From positions 62,001 to 126,000 of the forward strand of contig JHWS01000001.1 in NCBI GenBank assembly GCA_000687675.1: a stretch of DNA of 64,000 nucleotides, read 5' to 3'. The DNA comes from Lachnospiraceae bacterium NC2008. Lineage in GTDB: Bacteria; Bacillota; Clostridia; Lachnospirales; Lachnospiraceae. Below, in pieces: positions 27,371-37,032 of this stretch. A program made the position numbers and the translations under genes. The notes below the pieces were generated by a model. That model was not told where the DNA came from. It saw only the letters and a program-made list of their open reading frames with translations, and made no database searches. Every line of letters starts with the position of its first letter. Position 1 is the first letter of the stretch.

Positions 27371-28444
27371 ATGAATAAGACTGTAAAGAGAATAATACTA
27401 ATAGCTATTATCATAGTTGTTATTGTACTTGCGGTTATTCTAAAAAAATATAGAGAAGGGGTGGCAACTATACCTTCTAATGACCCTATGCTGGTAGGTA
27501 ATACAGCAGGTAATCTTTATAATAATGGCTACTTTGTTGAAGATGGAGGAAAAGTCTATTTTTCTAACACCTACGACGGCAACAATATATATGTTATGAA
27601 TCCAGATCAATCAGACTGCCATAAATTTGCAAGTGGTAAAACGTCCTTCCTCAATGTTGCAGGAGACTATGTTTACTACTATACAGCAACATCAGGACAG
27701 CAAGCTGGTCTTGGTTATGTATGCAATGGTAAAGGCTTCTTTAGAACAAGCAAAGACGGAAAGCATACATTTTCCCTTTCTAAAGCAACAACAGACAGCA
27801 TGATGCTTGTTGGTAACCGTCTTTACTATACAGTATTTGAGGAAAGCGACCTTAGGGAAGACTCTGCTCTTGTAGAAGTAAAATCAATTACTACTGCCAA
27901 TACAAATGAAGAGGTCAATATTGAAGACCATATCAAGCTTGGTGGATATGATAACGGCATAATCTACTACGGAGGTATGACAGGTGACCACCATCTTCAC
28001 GCTTTAGATACTACTACAGGTGCTACCTACATCGTAAATGAAGATATTAACGTTTATCTACCAATAATCTATGACAATAAGGTATATTATCTTGACCTTG
28101 ATGATGAATATACTCTCAAGTCCATGTCACTTACAACCGGTGAAATCACAACTATAATTGATGAAAGAATAGATACATATAACCTTTATAACGGCAATAT
28201 CTTTTATCAGACAGTTGGAAAAAGTAAAGATGAATACGCTCTTAAGAGGGCCAATGCCTCCGGCGGTGATGTAATGATAATTAAAAATGGTGTATTTGAA
28301 AACATCAACTGTACTTCAACATATACCTACTTTACTGAATTTGGAAATGATATAACCACATATATGATTCCTACGTCAGGTGGAGTTACAGTTTCGACCT
28401 TTGATGCAGCTGAAACTGCAGCATTTAAAGAACTGAAAAAATAA
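27371..28444 (+). CDS. DUF5050 beta-propeller-like surface protein
   Basis: 357 aa. One N-terminal membrane anchor (about 7-27), then repeated strands with the pattern VYFSNTYDGNNIYVMN, YVYYYTAT, LYYTVFEE, IIYYGG, VYYLDLDDEY and IFYQTV, spaced about 40-50 residues. This is the DUF5050/prolow-density-receptor-like propeller seen in many clostridial exported proteins. Probable extracytoplasmic binding role. AAGGAG precedes the ATG. A TGA-TATAGT extended -10 is at about 27318-27326. Monocistronic. Confidence 0.75.
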   Translation: MNKTVKRIILIAIIIVVIVLAVILKKYREGVATIPSNDPMLVGNTAGNLYNNGYFVEDGGKVYFSNTYDGNNIYVMNPDQSDCHKFASGKTSFLNVAGDYVYYYTATSGQQAGLGYVCNGKGFFRTSKDGKHTFSLSKATTDSMMLVGNRLYYTVFEESDLREDSALVEVKSITTANTNEEVNIEDHIKLGGYDNGIIYYGGMTGDHHLHALDTTTGATYIVNEDINVYLPIIYDNKVYYLDLDDEYTLKSMSLTTGEITTIIDERIDTYNLYNGNIFYQTVGKSKDEYALKRANASGGDVMIIKNGVFENINCTSTYTYFTEFGNDITTYMIPTSGGVTVSTFDAAETAAFKELKK

Positions 28445-28447
28445 AAA

Positions 28448-28475
28448 TAGAGCCCTACCAAAAGGTAGGGTTCTA
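28448..28475. terminator. bidirectional intrinsic terminator
   Basis: TAGAGCCCTACC and GGTAGGGTTCTA form a 12-bp stem with one G-T pair and an AAAA loop, with T-rich flanks on both strands. Shared by the convergent DUF5050 gene and folate operon. Confidence 0.85.
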
Positions 28476-28476
28476 A

Positions 28477-29313
28477 TTATTTTCTTATAATATGTTTCTC
28501 ACCAACAGCGTCTGCAAGTTCATTAACTGTTTTTCTAAGAATTGGATGTCTGTAATAGCCTGCCAGCTCTCTAAGAGGCTCTAACACAAAGTCTCTCTTT
28601 GCCATATCAGGATGAGGCACTGTAAGTTTTTCATCATCTATTATCTCATTATCATAAAAGATAATATCTAAATCCAGGGTTCTTGGTCCCCAGTGAATAT
28701 CTCTTTTTCTCTTATATTTAGCTTCTATAGTTTGAAGAAATTCCAGTAAGTTATATGGTTCAAGGTATGTTTCAAGAACTATTGCCCCATTGTAGAATAT
28801 ATTCTGCTCTACACCGCCATAAGGAGTTGAACGCATAATAGTAGACTGTTTTATTAACTTGCATGAAGAATCTTGGTCTATATCTTTAAGAGCATCCTCT
28901 ATAATTTTAAGGCTGTCTCCTTCATTAGAGCCAAGTGCTATATAAGCAGTATGTCTCTTTCTTCTAGAAGTTACTGATATATTCTTAAATGTAGCATCTA
29001 CCGGTGCTTCAGGTTTGCTTATCCTTACTTCCACTTCCATAACTGAAGGATATTTATTAAGAAGAGATTCTGCTAGTTTTTCCGAAACCGCTTCTATAGT
29101 GTCATATATATTATCAGTCATGAATTTAGTTATATATTCACATGCCTTGCTATAATCTACAGTAAGATCCAGATTGTCGGTTCTGCCTGCCTTCTGAAAG
29201 TCAAGATAAAGTTTTGCAGAAACGTAAAAGAACTGTCCGTTCTCTTTTTCAAAATCGAAATAACCGTGTCTTGCAAATATTTTTAAATCTTCAATATAGA
29301 TATTATCAAGCAT
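28477..29313 (-). CDS. FolB-FolK fusion: dihydroneopterin aldolase / HPPK
   Basis: 278 aa, two enzymes in one chain. N-terminal FolB (about 1-118): IYIEDLKIFARHGYFDFE, VDYSKACEYITKFM and EVRISKPEAPVDATFKNISV. C-terminal FolK (about 122-278): AYIALGSNEGDSL, MRSTPYGGVEQNIFYN, HPPK motif WGPRTLDLDIIFYDNE and LTVPHPDMAKRDFVLEPL. They catalyse successive steps from dihydroneopterin to the pyrophosphorylated pterin. Last gene of the operon folC-folE-folBK, 5 bp after folE. folP is not in this cluster. Confidence 0.95.
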   Translation of the reverse strand: MLDNIYIEDLKIFARHGYFDFEKENGQFFYVSAKLYLDFQKAGRTDNLDLTVDYSKACEYITKFMTDNIYDTIEAVSEKLAESLLNKYPSVMEVEVRISKPEAPVDATFKNISVTSRRKRHTAYIALGSNEGDSLKIIEDALKDIDQDSSCKLIKQSTIMRSTPYGGVEQNIFYNGAIVLETYLEPYNLLEFLQTIEAKYKRKRDIHWGPRTLDLDIIFYDNEIIDDEKLTVPHPDMAKRDFVLEPLRELAGYYRHPILRKTVNELADAVGEKHIIRK

Positions 29314-29318
29314 CTTCT

Positions 29319-29885
29319 CTACCTGCTTCCTTCTCCAACTAACCTAAAGAAGGTATCACATAATTTGTCATTTTTTTCAAAGAGACCTCTTTTTGACAGG
29401 GTAACTGTCTTAGTTCCAGGCTTCTTAACACCTCTCATGGTCATACACATATGCTCAGCCTCGAGCATAACCATGACTCCCTTTGGAGAAAGTTCTTTCA
29501 TAATAGCTTCTGCTATCTGAGAAGTAAGTCTTTCCTGTATCTGTGGACGCTTTGCATACACTTCAACGCATCTTGCAAGCTTACTGATTCCAACAATCTT
29601 ACCATCAGGAATATAAGCAATATGAGCTTTACCATAAAACGGCATAAAGTGGTGTTCACACATAGAGTAGAAAGTTATATCTTTCTCAACAACTATATCA
29701 TCAGATTCCGAAGTAAATGTTCTATGCAAATGGTCTTTTGCATCAAGATCAATTCCCGCAAAAATCTCAGAATACATTCTTGCGATTCTTGCCGGAGTAT
29801 CCTTTAAGCCTTCTCTATTTGTATCTTCACCTATGCCTTCAAGCATAAGCTTTACGCCTTCTATTATCTTCTTCTCATCAACCAT
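29319..29885 (-). CDS. folE: GTP cyclohydrolase I
   Basis: 188 aa. GTP to dihydroneopterin triphosphate, first step of folate synthesis. Zinc ligands in [18 protein letters not shown] and [14 protein letters not shown]; also [26 protein letters not shown] overlaps the folC stop as TAATG, so translation is coupled. Confidence 0.97.
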   Translation of the reverse strand: MVDEKKIIEGVKLMLEGIGEDTNREGLKDTPARIARMYSEIFAGIDLDAKDHLHRTFTSESDDIVVEKDITFYSMCEHHFMPFYGKAHIAYIPDGKIVGISKLARCVEVYAKRPQIQERLTSQIAEAIMKELSPKGVMVMLEAEHMCMTMRGVKKPGTKTVTLSKRGLFEKNDKLCDTFFRLVGEGSR

Positions 29886-31177
29886 TACAGTCCACCATAC
29901 ATTTTCTTAACTGCCTTATCTAACCTTCCAAGATATGAAAGGGAACCAAAGGCAATGATAACACAATCCTTACCCGCTAGCAACGTAGCCATCTCCAGGG
30001 CTTCCTCAACAGAATCAGCAGTGCTAACATTTTTATTATACTTAAGAGCCTCTTTTGCTAGGTCTGCCGATGGTAGTGCCCTCTTATTCTCTGGAGGAGT
30101 AAGGGTTACAACACATTTGGCAAGGTCCAGGGTGTTGGCAAGAACCTTGTTATACTCTTTATCGGCAAGAACTCCAACTATATATACAAGTTCTTTATCC
30201 TTTAAATATGCTTCTATACTTTCCCTAAGTCTTATGGAGGCATCTTCATTATGTGCTCCATCCATTATGATAAGAGGCTTTTTATTTATAATAGTAAATC
30301 TACCATTCCATACAGTAGAGGCCAGTCCCTTCCTTATAGCTTTCTCATCAATATTGTAACCAAGTTCATTAAGAGCCAGAACTATATCTATAGCCTCAGC
30401 AGCATTTTCAAACTGCCATACTCCAAGGAGAGACAGTTTTAATTTCTTATAATTTTTATAATCAAAACTTTGATTCTTGATATTATATTTTATATTTTTT
30501 ATCTCATCAGTCTCAATAAGTTTTGCTTTTTTCTTATAACAAACATCCGACAATACGTCTTTAGCTTCTTGTTTTTGTCTCTGTGTAATAACAATTGTAT
30601 TATCCTTAATAATTCCGCTCTTAATAGTGGCAATATCCTTTAAGGTCTTTCCAAGTATCTGCATATGGTCCATAGATATCTTGGCAAATGCTTCAATAAG
30701 GGTAGTTTTAATTACATTGGTCGCATCGTCTCTGCCACCAAGTCCAGTTTCAAGAACCACAATATCGCAGCCCATTTTATCGAAATACCAGAATGCAAGA
30801 GCAGTTTCAACCTCAAATAAAGTAGGTGATGTGCCACCCTCTTCTACTATTTCGTCAATTATCTCTTTAATATATGACATTCCCTCAAGAAGGGCATTCC
30901 AGGTTATATACCTTTCATTAACCTGAATCTTCTCCCTGTATTCGTATATAACCGGCGAAATATAGCGCCCCACCTTATATCCAGCAGCCTTAAGTATTGT
31001 GGATGTAAATGCCAGCACAGATCCTTTGCCATTAGTACCTGCAATATGAACAAATTTAAGCCTATCCTGGGGATTTCCCATTTCATCAAGAAGAGTCTTT
31101 ATAGGCTCAAGCCCAAGTACACTTCCTTTTTGTCCAAGCTCTTCAATATACTTTTCAAGCTGAGTTTTAGTCATCAT
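29885..31177 (-). CDS. folC: folylpolyglutamate synthase / dihydrofolate synthase
   Basis: 430 aa Mur-ligase fold. P-loop [16 protein letters not shown], omega loop region [30 protein letters not shown]-like [31 protein letters not shown] and [11 protein letters not shown]. Adds glutamate to dihydropteroate and folates. First gene of the operon; AGGAAG lies 5 nt before the ATG at 31177, and a second ATG follows at once (31174). Confidence 0.95.
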   Translation of the reverse strand: MMTKTQLEKYIEELGQKGSVLGLEPIKTLLDEMGNPQDRLKFVHIAGTNGKGSVLAFTSTILKAAGYKVGRYISPVIYEYREKIQVNERYITWNALLEGMSYIKEIIDEIVEEGGTSPTLFEVETALAFWYFDKMGCDIVVLETGLGGRDDATNVIKTTLIEAFAKISMDHMQILGKTLKDIATIKSGIIKDNTIVITQRQKQEAKDVLSDVCYKKKAKLIETDEIKNIKYNIKNQSFDYKNYKKLKLSLLGVWQFENAAEAIDIVLALNELGYNIDEKAIRKGLASTVWNGRFTIINKKPLIIMDGAHNEDASIRLRESIEAYLKDKELVYIVGVLADKEYNKVLANTLDLAKCVVTLTPPENKRALPSADLAKEALKYNKNVSTADSVEEALEMATLLAGKDCVIIAFGSLSYLGRLDKAVKKMYGGL

Positions 31178-31194
31178 ATTATCTTCCTATCATT

Positions 31195-31224
31195 AAAACG
31201 CGGAACGGAGTAAACCGTCCCGCG
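31195..31224 (-). terminator. terminator after the PH-domain gene
   Basis: On the minus strand CGCGG-N-ACGG pairs with CCGT-N-CCGCG over a 6-nt loop, followed by TTTTAAT. It ends the long cellulase-region transcript just before folC. Confidence 0.7.
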
Positions 31225-31268
31225 CTAAAAATCTAAATCATATATTACATTTTAAGAGTTTATACCAA

Positions 31269-31694
31269 TTAATCTACACCGTCTACATCATCAACATCAG
31301 AGATGTCTCCTGTATTAAGACTCATAGTATTGATTGTTCTTCTCTTAAGTCTTGCTGCTTCAGATGCTTCAAGAATATAATTCTTAATAGCCTTAGCATG
31401 CTTAACATGAATAAGTTTAAGTTCTTTATCAGTTGTATCACCTGTATAACAGATAACAGTTCCAAGCTTAAAGATTCTCTCGAAGAATGATGTTACCAGT
31501 CTAACATCAACTACTTTATACATATAGCAGTCGTTCTCTACTTTACTAAGAAAACCTTCATTTCTAGTAATCATATTATCTGTGATAATGTATTTTGTAA
31601 AAGTAAAAGGCAGGCCAAAGAATACCCATCTTTTTCTTTCTTTAAACTTGATGTCTTCCTCTTCAACATCCCCAACTACTTTATTATCAGCCAT
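31269..31694 (-). CDS. bacterial PH-domain (bPH2) protein
   Basis: 141 aa. The core (about 28-110) has the bPH2/DUF304 pattern: TKYIITDNMITRNEGFLSK, then YKVVDVRLVTSFFERIF, LGTVICYTGD and HAKAIKNYILEASEAA. No transmembrane segment. Acidic N-terminus and Asp/Val-rich C-terminus. Role unknown. It ends the run that includes PilZ, SurA-like, GH9 and ABC exporter genes. Confidence 0.75.
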   Translation of the reverse strand: MADNKVVGDVEEEDIKFKERKRWVFFGLPFTFTKYIITDNMITRNEGFLSKVENDCYMYKVVDVRLVTSFFERIFKLGTVICYTGDTTDKELKLIHVKHAKAIKNYILEASEAARLKRRTINTMSLNTGDISDVDDVDGVD

Positions 31695-31766
31695 ATCAAT
31701 ATCCTCCCATCTGATATACTTAACATTCTAAATTATACTTTTATTTTATAATTATTACAAGCCACC

Positions 31767-32411
31767 CTATATGTCAGCATCAATAACAATATTCTTTCTT
31801 TCCTGGTATGCCACATACGAGGTAAATAGAGGCGACGGATTATCAACCTTGCATCCATATACCGTATATTTTTCAAGTGCCTCTTTACGAACAATCATGG
31901 CTTCTGTTGTAATAACATCCCCCTGATTGGTTTTAAATATACACTTCACATTGGTTCCCTCTTTAAGCGGAAGCCCCTTTTTAACATCTATCACAAAAGA
32001 TATACCTTCCGGTCCTATGTCTCTTATCTTGGTATATATCGGAGTATCTATTCCATCTATTTCTACTGTACAATTATCCCATAAAAAGAACCTTCGTCCA
32101 CCTCTTCGGTTTTCAATTCCAACAGTCATAGGAGATAAAAGCTTATGGAATATAAGACCATCCTTCTTCATCAGAAGAATCTTGCAATTTCTATATGTCC
32201 AAAGTCTTCCTTCATTATCTCTGTATTCCATATGAATCTTTACATTCTTACCAGAGAAGTTTATTCTGAGCCCTTTATGCTTAAAAGGAATAACCATAAG
32301 ATATTCCTGACAGTTACGCATAACTTTTGTTAGAAATCTTGCCTGAAGATCACTTCCATTAGTAACTGTAATTACTATTTTCGATTTTGCTGGTATCTCG
32401 TCAAAACGCAA
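31767..32411 (-). CDS. YcgR-like PilZ-domain protein
   Basis: 214 aa. An N-terminal YcgR-N-like domain (about 1-95) is followed by PilZ (about 100-210) with the c-di-GMP binding arginines in ENRRGGRRFFLWD and a DIGPEGISF turn. That turn is D-x-S-x-x-G with Ser replaced by Gly, so binding strength is uncertain. A c-di-GMP receptor acting on a partner is expected. It lies 12 bp after the SurA-like gene, within the cellulase run. Confidence 0.82.
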   Translation of the reverse strand: MRFDEIPAKSKIVITVTNGSDLQARFLTKVMRNCQEYLMVIPFKHKGLRINFSGKNVKIHMEYRDNEGRLWTYRNCKILLMKKDGLIFHKLLSPMTVGIENRRGGRRFFLWDNCTVEIDGIDTPIYTKIRDIGPEGISFVIDVKKGLPLKEGTNVKCIFKTNQGDVITTEAMIVRKEALEKYTVYGCKVDNPSPLFTSYVAYQERKNIVIDADI

Positions 32412-32423
32412 TTCTACACCATC

Positions 32424-33128
32424 CTAATTAATAGTTACAAATCCTATTCTAACCTTGTCCCAAAGTTCCTGATTAACCTGAATATTATAGGTCTCTTTAA
32501 GACTTTCATAGTATTCTCCGCCAATATCATATAACGAAGAAACATTGCCTATAACCTCGGCATTATCTATAATCTCGTCCTCATCATACAGACCTGAAAG
32601 ATATCTGATATAGCTGTGGGCTGTTTCTTCCTTAACTTTAATATCACCTACAAGTTCTGGATTTAAACCACAGGTATCTTTCTGCCTTTTAGTCATATGA
32701 TTGTATTCTTCTTCACCTGAATACTTAATATCACTTATCTCTTCTTCGGATAACCTGTAATTGGCCTTAAGAGCTTCCTGATAATATATATTATCACGAA
32801 TACAACAGTCCATGGCAGATAGTTTTGCAAGTTCTGTTACAAATCCCGACCTTTTAAATTCATCATTCATATAACAAGCCCAGTAACTGGTGGGATTCTT
32901 AGAATCATAAATAAGAGCAGCTTCATTGCCCTCATTTTCCACCTTTATTACATAATAAGACATCTCACGAAGGGTAATATTGTTATCACTTATTGTAACA
33001 AGAATCTCATCCAGGGATTTTGAATACTTAAATGAATGATAATGCCTATAAACAAGCACTCCAAATGCAGTACCCAGAAGTATAAGCATGATGGATACAA
33101 CTATGAATAGAGACTTCTTATATTTCAT
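32424..33128 (-). CDS. SurA/PrsA-N-like membrane-anchored protein
   Basis: 234 aa. One N-terminal membrane segment (about 6-27), then a helical domain with ISDNNITLREMSYYVI, AMDCCIRDNIYYQEALK and EEEISDIKYSGEEEYNHM, like the N-terminal chaperone domain of SurA/PrsA. No parvulin isomerase domain is present. The ATG at 33128 is 1 nt past the GH9 stop (coupled translation) and AGGA lies 8 nt upstream; the longer ORF to 33176 overlaps GH9. Probably a folding helper for the neighbouring secreted cellulase (inference). Confidence 0.65.
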   Translation of the reverse strand: MKYKKSLFIVVSIMLILLGTAFGVLVYRHYHSFKYSKSLDEILVTISDNNITLREMSYYVIKVENEGNEAALIYDSKNPTSYWACYMNDEFKRSGFVTELAKLSAMDCCIRDNIYYQEALKANYRLSEEEISDIKYSGEEEYNHMTKRQKDTCGLNPELVGDIKVKEETAHSYIRYLSGLYDEDEIIDNAEVIGNVSSLYDIGGEYYESLKETYNIQVNQELWDKVRIGFVTIN

Positions 33129-33129
33129 A

Positions 33130-35268
33130 TTATGGTTCCTGTCCGTATACCAGCTCTCCATCTTCAAATAAGGCAAATGTACTAGCTGGCACTATCTCGC
33201 TAGAGCTAAGGCAGGCATATGAAGGATCATTAGAATTATCCCAGCTGCCTTCTGGATTTCTCATTCTTATCTGAACTTCTCTCTTATATGCATCCTGTCC
33301 ACCTGGGTAGATTTTATCTTCGGAAAAGTCTACAGATAAGTAATATATATGATTGTCTTCATCCTGACATACAAGGCCATTAACTGCTCCTCCCTGCATG
33401 TAGTTAGTTGTTATCTCTATATCATCTACTGTCTTTCCTTCGTTATATACTTCTGAAAGATCTACGTAGTATCTCATCTCAAGGTTCTTAGCCACTCTTG
33501 CAGGCCAAGCTGACTTATTATAGACAAATGCCCTGATTTCAATAAAGTCCTGTCCATCAACATTAACGCAGGCCTCAGCACTTATCTCGTCTTCCGGCTG
33601 CTCTACAGCACCAAAGTCCTTAAGAGTTTCTCCATGATACTCTGAGTACATCTTAGCAAGAAGTCCTGTAAATCCAGCATTGTAATCACAGGCAACTTCG
33701 TTAGTTGTATAGTTTGATACTTCATCTACATATCCATCATTGGCATCTGGGCCACCAACAAGGGCACCGTAAAGAGTATGCCTATGCTCTGCTGGCTCAT
33801 TCATATTATTAACATATGAACCCTGAGCAGTTCTGTGATGTGGAGCCATAGGATAGTTATTGCCAAATCCTATCTGGTATGAGAAACCGGTGTCGCCAAG
33901 AGCATAGTTACACTGACTTACAGCAAAGTTCCAATATGTATCTTTCTTAGCCTTATCACAGCAATCGTATGTCGAATATACAGAAGCTACGTATGCTGTC
34001 GTTGTTGCATATCTAAGAGATCCCCATGTATCAAGCCATGCAAGACCTTCTGGAGTATATGTTATGCGGTCTCCATCACTTGTTCCTGTAGTCCAGTAAT
34101 CAAGATGAGTTTCCACTGCATCCTTATATTTCTTATCCCCAGTGATATTAGCAAGAAGTGTAGCTGCACCTATGTGAACATCATCCCAGCAAAGAGCCCA
34201 GTTATAATCCTGGCATGCCTGAGAATAATACTCCTCTGCCTTATCAAGGTATTCCTCTTCGCCTGTAGCTATATAAAGCCATGTTCCAGCCCAAGCAAGT
34301 TCATCATAGAAACCGCTGTTAGATGTATAGAAACCATTGGCTTCTGTATAGCCAGCATCGCTCTTTGTATCTTCAGCAAATTTATAGAGCGACTTAGCAT
34401 GCTCAAGGCAAAGTTCTGAATACTCATCATCAGTACCTTCATATACCTTACTACAAGCCGCAAGTGAGGCTGCTGTCTCAGCAACAACACATGAACCTGG
34501 AGAATCTTTTGTAACCTTATATGAAGGTCTTTCTGTGGCAGTTTCAACACATTCTGCTGGTCCCCACCATGAATGGTCTATAGAGCCATTTCCAACCTGG
34601 TAATAGTAAACATTATCTTCTGGGTGGCATTTGATAAAGTAATCATTAGCCCACTTTATGTTAGCCATAGCATAATCAAGCTGACCTGCTTCCTTATATG
34701 CATCTTTATCTTCATATATTGACCAGGCAAGAACTGATGCTGTATAAGCCATAGGAAGGTTAAACTTCACATTGTCTCCTGCATCAAACCAGCCACCTGA
34801 TAAATCCAGGCCATTGTCTGCCCCGTCGTTAAGACAGGAATCCCCACGCCAGTTGCACCTTACATTGGATTCATCTATATCACCCGAACGCTGTAATTCA
34901 TAGAAAAGCAGGGATTTTTGTAGTGCTTCGCCGTAGTTATAATCTCCTGTTCCTTTGATTCCTTCATAGCCATCGCCAGCTTCTGTAAGGTTTCCTGTAT
35001 TAAGAGGACCAGACTGAGCTATAGCATTTCTATCAATAAAGATAGTTTCATCTTCTACTTCCTCTTCTACAAGACTATCTACTATTTCTTCTTCTACAAA
35101 TGCCTGGCCGTTGTCATCTGCAAGATTATTAACTGATGGTGCTTTTTTAGTTTTTCCCATCTTATTAACACGCTTAGAGCCGCTAATTATAACTCCAAGC
35201 CCTACAGCCGCAATTATAAAAATAATAAGTGTTGGTAATACTATTTTAAGTAACTTTTTCCCTGACAT
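33130..35268 (-). CDS. membrane-anchored GH9 endoglucanase
   Basis: 712 aa. Uncleaved signal anchor (about 7-30), acidic linker, then the GH9 catalytic domain (about 110-545). Nucleophilic-water Asp residues lie in GGWFDAGDNVKFNLPM (162, 165), HHRTAQG (477-483) and the acid Glu in NEVACDYNAGF (about 524). The C-terminus (about 560-705) resembles a family 3c carbohydrate-binding module. Hydrolyses beta-1,4-glucan. It is displayed on the membrane rather than released. Starts 15 bp after the ABC exporter gene, and is coupled to the SurA-like gene after it. Confidence 0.94.
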   Translation of the reverse strand: MSGKKLLKIVLPTLIIFIIAAVGLGVIISGSKRVNKMGKTKKAPSVNNLADDNGQAFVEEEIVDSLVEEEVEDETIFIDRNAIAQSGPLNTGNLTEAGDGYEGIKGTGDYNYGEALQKSLLFYELQRSGDIDESNVRCNWRGDSCLNDGADNGLDLSGGWFDAGDNVKFNLPMAYTASVLAWSIYEDKDAYKEAGQLDYAMANIKWANDYFIKCHPEDNVYYYQVGNGSIDHSWWGPAECVETATERPSYKVTKDSPGSCVVAETAASLAACSKVYEGTDDEYSELCLEHAKSLYKFAEDTKSDAGYTEANGFYTSNSGFYDELAWAGTWLYIATGEEEYLDKAEEYYSQACQDYNWALCWDDVHIGAATLLANITGDKKYKDAVETHLDYWTTGTSDGDRITYTPEGLAWLDTWGSLRYATTTAYVASVYSTYDCCDKAKKDTYWNFAVSQCNYALGDTGFSYQIGFGNNYPMAPHHRTAQGSYVNNMNEPAEHRHTLYGALVGGPDANDGYVDEVSNYTTNEVACDYNAGFTGLLAKMYSEYHGETLKDFGAVEQPEDEISAEACVNVDGQDFIEIRAFVYNKSAWPARVAKNLEMRYYVDLSEVYNEGKTVDDIEITTNYMQGGAVNGLVCQDEDNHIYYLSVDFSEDKIYPGGQDAYKREVQIRMRNPEGSWDNSNDPSYACLSSSEIVPASTFALFEDGELVYGQEP

Positions 35269-35283
35269 AAGTCTTCTCCCTTT

Positions 35284-37032
35284 TTAGCTAAACTGGCTAT
35301 TATATAGATTAGCATAGAATCCGCCATCAGCTAATAATTTCTCATGCTTACCAGATTCTATGATGTGCCCGTCTTTCATAACTAGTATAACATCAGCGCT
35401 TCTAATTGTTGATAGTCTATGTGCAACTATAAAACTTGTTCTGCCCTCCATAAGTGTCTGGAAGGCCTCCTGTATCTTTATTTCAGTTCTTGTATCGATT
35501 GAACTTGTTGCTTCATCAAGTATAAGCATAGGTGGTATTCTAAGCATGACTCTGGCTATGCATATAAGCTGCTTTTGTCCCTGAGATAAGATTCCTCCAT
35601 CTTCTCCAAGCACTGTATCATAGCCATTTTCAAGTCTCTTAATAAAACTGTGAGCCCTTGCCTTTTTAGCAGCCTCTATAACCTCTTCATCAGTTATGCC
35701 TTCCCGGCCAAGGGTAATATTATCTCTTACAGTTCCCCTTCTTAGCCACGTATCCTGAAGAACCATACCAAATGATAATCTAAGGCTCTTTCTGGTTATA
35801 TTACTTGAAGGCTTACCATCTATAATAATATCTCCATCTACAGGATCATAGAACCTCATAAGAAGGTTGATAAATGTTGTCTTACCACATCCTGTAGGCC
35901 CAACTATAGCTACCCTCTGTCCTGGTTTTACATCGAGATTAAAGTTCTCTATAAGCGGTTTATCTTCGCTATAAGCAAATGACATATTCTTTATAAGAAT
36001 GCTTCCTCTTGCGCCCTCTAAGACATATGCATCCTTATTATCAGGCGACTGCTCATCCTGATCTATAAGTTCAAAAACTCGTCCCGCACAAGCTACAGAA
36101 TTCTGAAGTTCTGTAACAACACTTGATATCTCATTAAATGGCTTAGTGTACTGATTGGCATAGCTGAGGAAGCTTGTTAACTGTCCTACAGTCATCAGTC
36201 CCTTTACGCAGCAGCGTCCTCCTGTTAGTGCAACCAAAGCATATACCAGATTGTTAACAAAGCGGGTACTTGGATTAGTAAGTGATGAGTAGAAAGTTGC
36301 CTTAAAGGATATATGTTTTAATTCCTCATTAACATTATCAAAATCCTCTACAGCTTCATCCTCATGTCCAAATGCTATAAGGACCTTCTCATTACCTACA
36401 TATTCATTGATTAATGCTGTTTGTTTTCCCTTAGCCTCTGACTGTTTTATAAAATGCTTATGGGTCTTCCTTGCAATAAATGATGAAACAAGTATTGATA
36501 AAGGGGTAACAACTACAACAAGTAAAGCAATTCTAGCCTCAATAAATAACATAAATAGCAAGGTGCCAAATATAGTTATTATGCCAGTAAAGAGCTGGGT
36601 AAAGCCAAGCAAAAGTCCATCTGCTATCTGATCAATATCAGCTATAATCCTGCTGACTATATCCCCCTTGGGACTTGAATCAATATAAGAAAGAGGCATC
36701 CTTTGAAGCTTGTTGAAGGCTTCTTTACGAATATCTCTTACAACATCAAAGGTAACCCTGTTATTAAGGGCATTCATAATCCATCCTGAAAGGGCACTTA
36801 TAAAAATTATGATTCCCATAGTCTTTATAACCTTAAACAAGGCTGTAAAGTCCACCTCTCCCTTACCTATTATGGTATCAACACCTTTACCTATAAGCAC
36901 AGGTAGATAAAGTGCTAAAACAGAGTTTATGGCAGCCATAATAAGAGATATAAGAAGTAGTATTTTATACCTTCCTATATACTTAAGTATCTTTTTATAT
37001 AGAGGCCAGTTAGAGTTTTTTGTCTTACTCAT
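35284..37032 (-). CDS. ABC exporter half, active ATP site
   Basis: 582 aa. Six-helix membrane domain (about 20-310) fused to an ATPase: Walker A GPTGCGKTTFINL, signature LSQGQKQLICIAR, Walker B PPMLILDEATSSIDTRT with the catalytic Glu, and H-loop IVAHRLSTIR. Partner of the 37025-38749 half; the genes overlap by 8 bp. Heterodimeric exporter, drug, lipid or peptide. Directly upstream of the GH9 gene. Confidence 0.93.
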   Translation of the reverse strand: MSKTKNSNWPLYKKILKYIGRYKILLLISLIMAAINSVLALYLPVLIGKGVDTIIGKGEVDFTALFKVIKTMGIIIFISALSGWIMNALNNRVTFDVVRDIRKEAFNKLQRMPLSYIDSSPKGDIVSRIIADIDQIADGLLLGFTQLFTGIITIFGTLLFMLFIEARIALLVVVVTPLSILVSSFIARKTHKHFIKQSEAKGKQTALINEYVGNEKVLIAFGHEDEAVEDFDNVNEELKHISFKATFYSSLTNPSTRFVNNLVYALVALTGGRCCVKGLMTVGQLTSFLSYANQYTKPFNEISSVVTELQNSVACAGRVFELIDQDEQSPDNKDAYVLEGARGSILIKNMSFAYSEDKPLIENFNLDVKPGQRVAIVGPTGCGKTTFINLLMRFYDPVDGDIIIDGKPSSNITRKSLRLSFGMVLQDTWLRRGTVRDNITLGREGITDEEVIEAAKKARAHSFIKRLENGYDTVLGEDGGILSQGQKQLICIARVMLRIPPMLILDEATSSIDTRTEIKIQEAFQTLMEGRTSFIVAHRLSTIRSADVILVMKDGHIIESGKHEKLLADGGFYANLYNSQFS

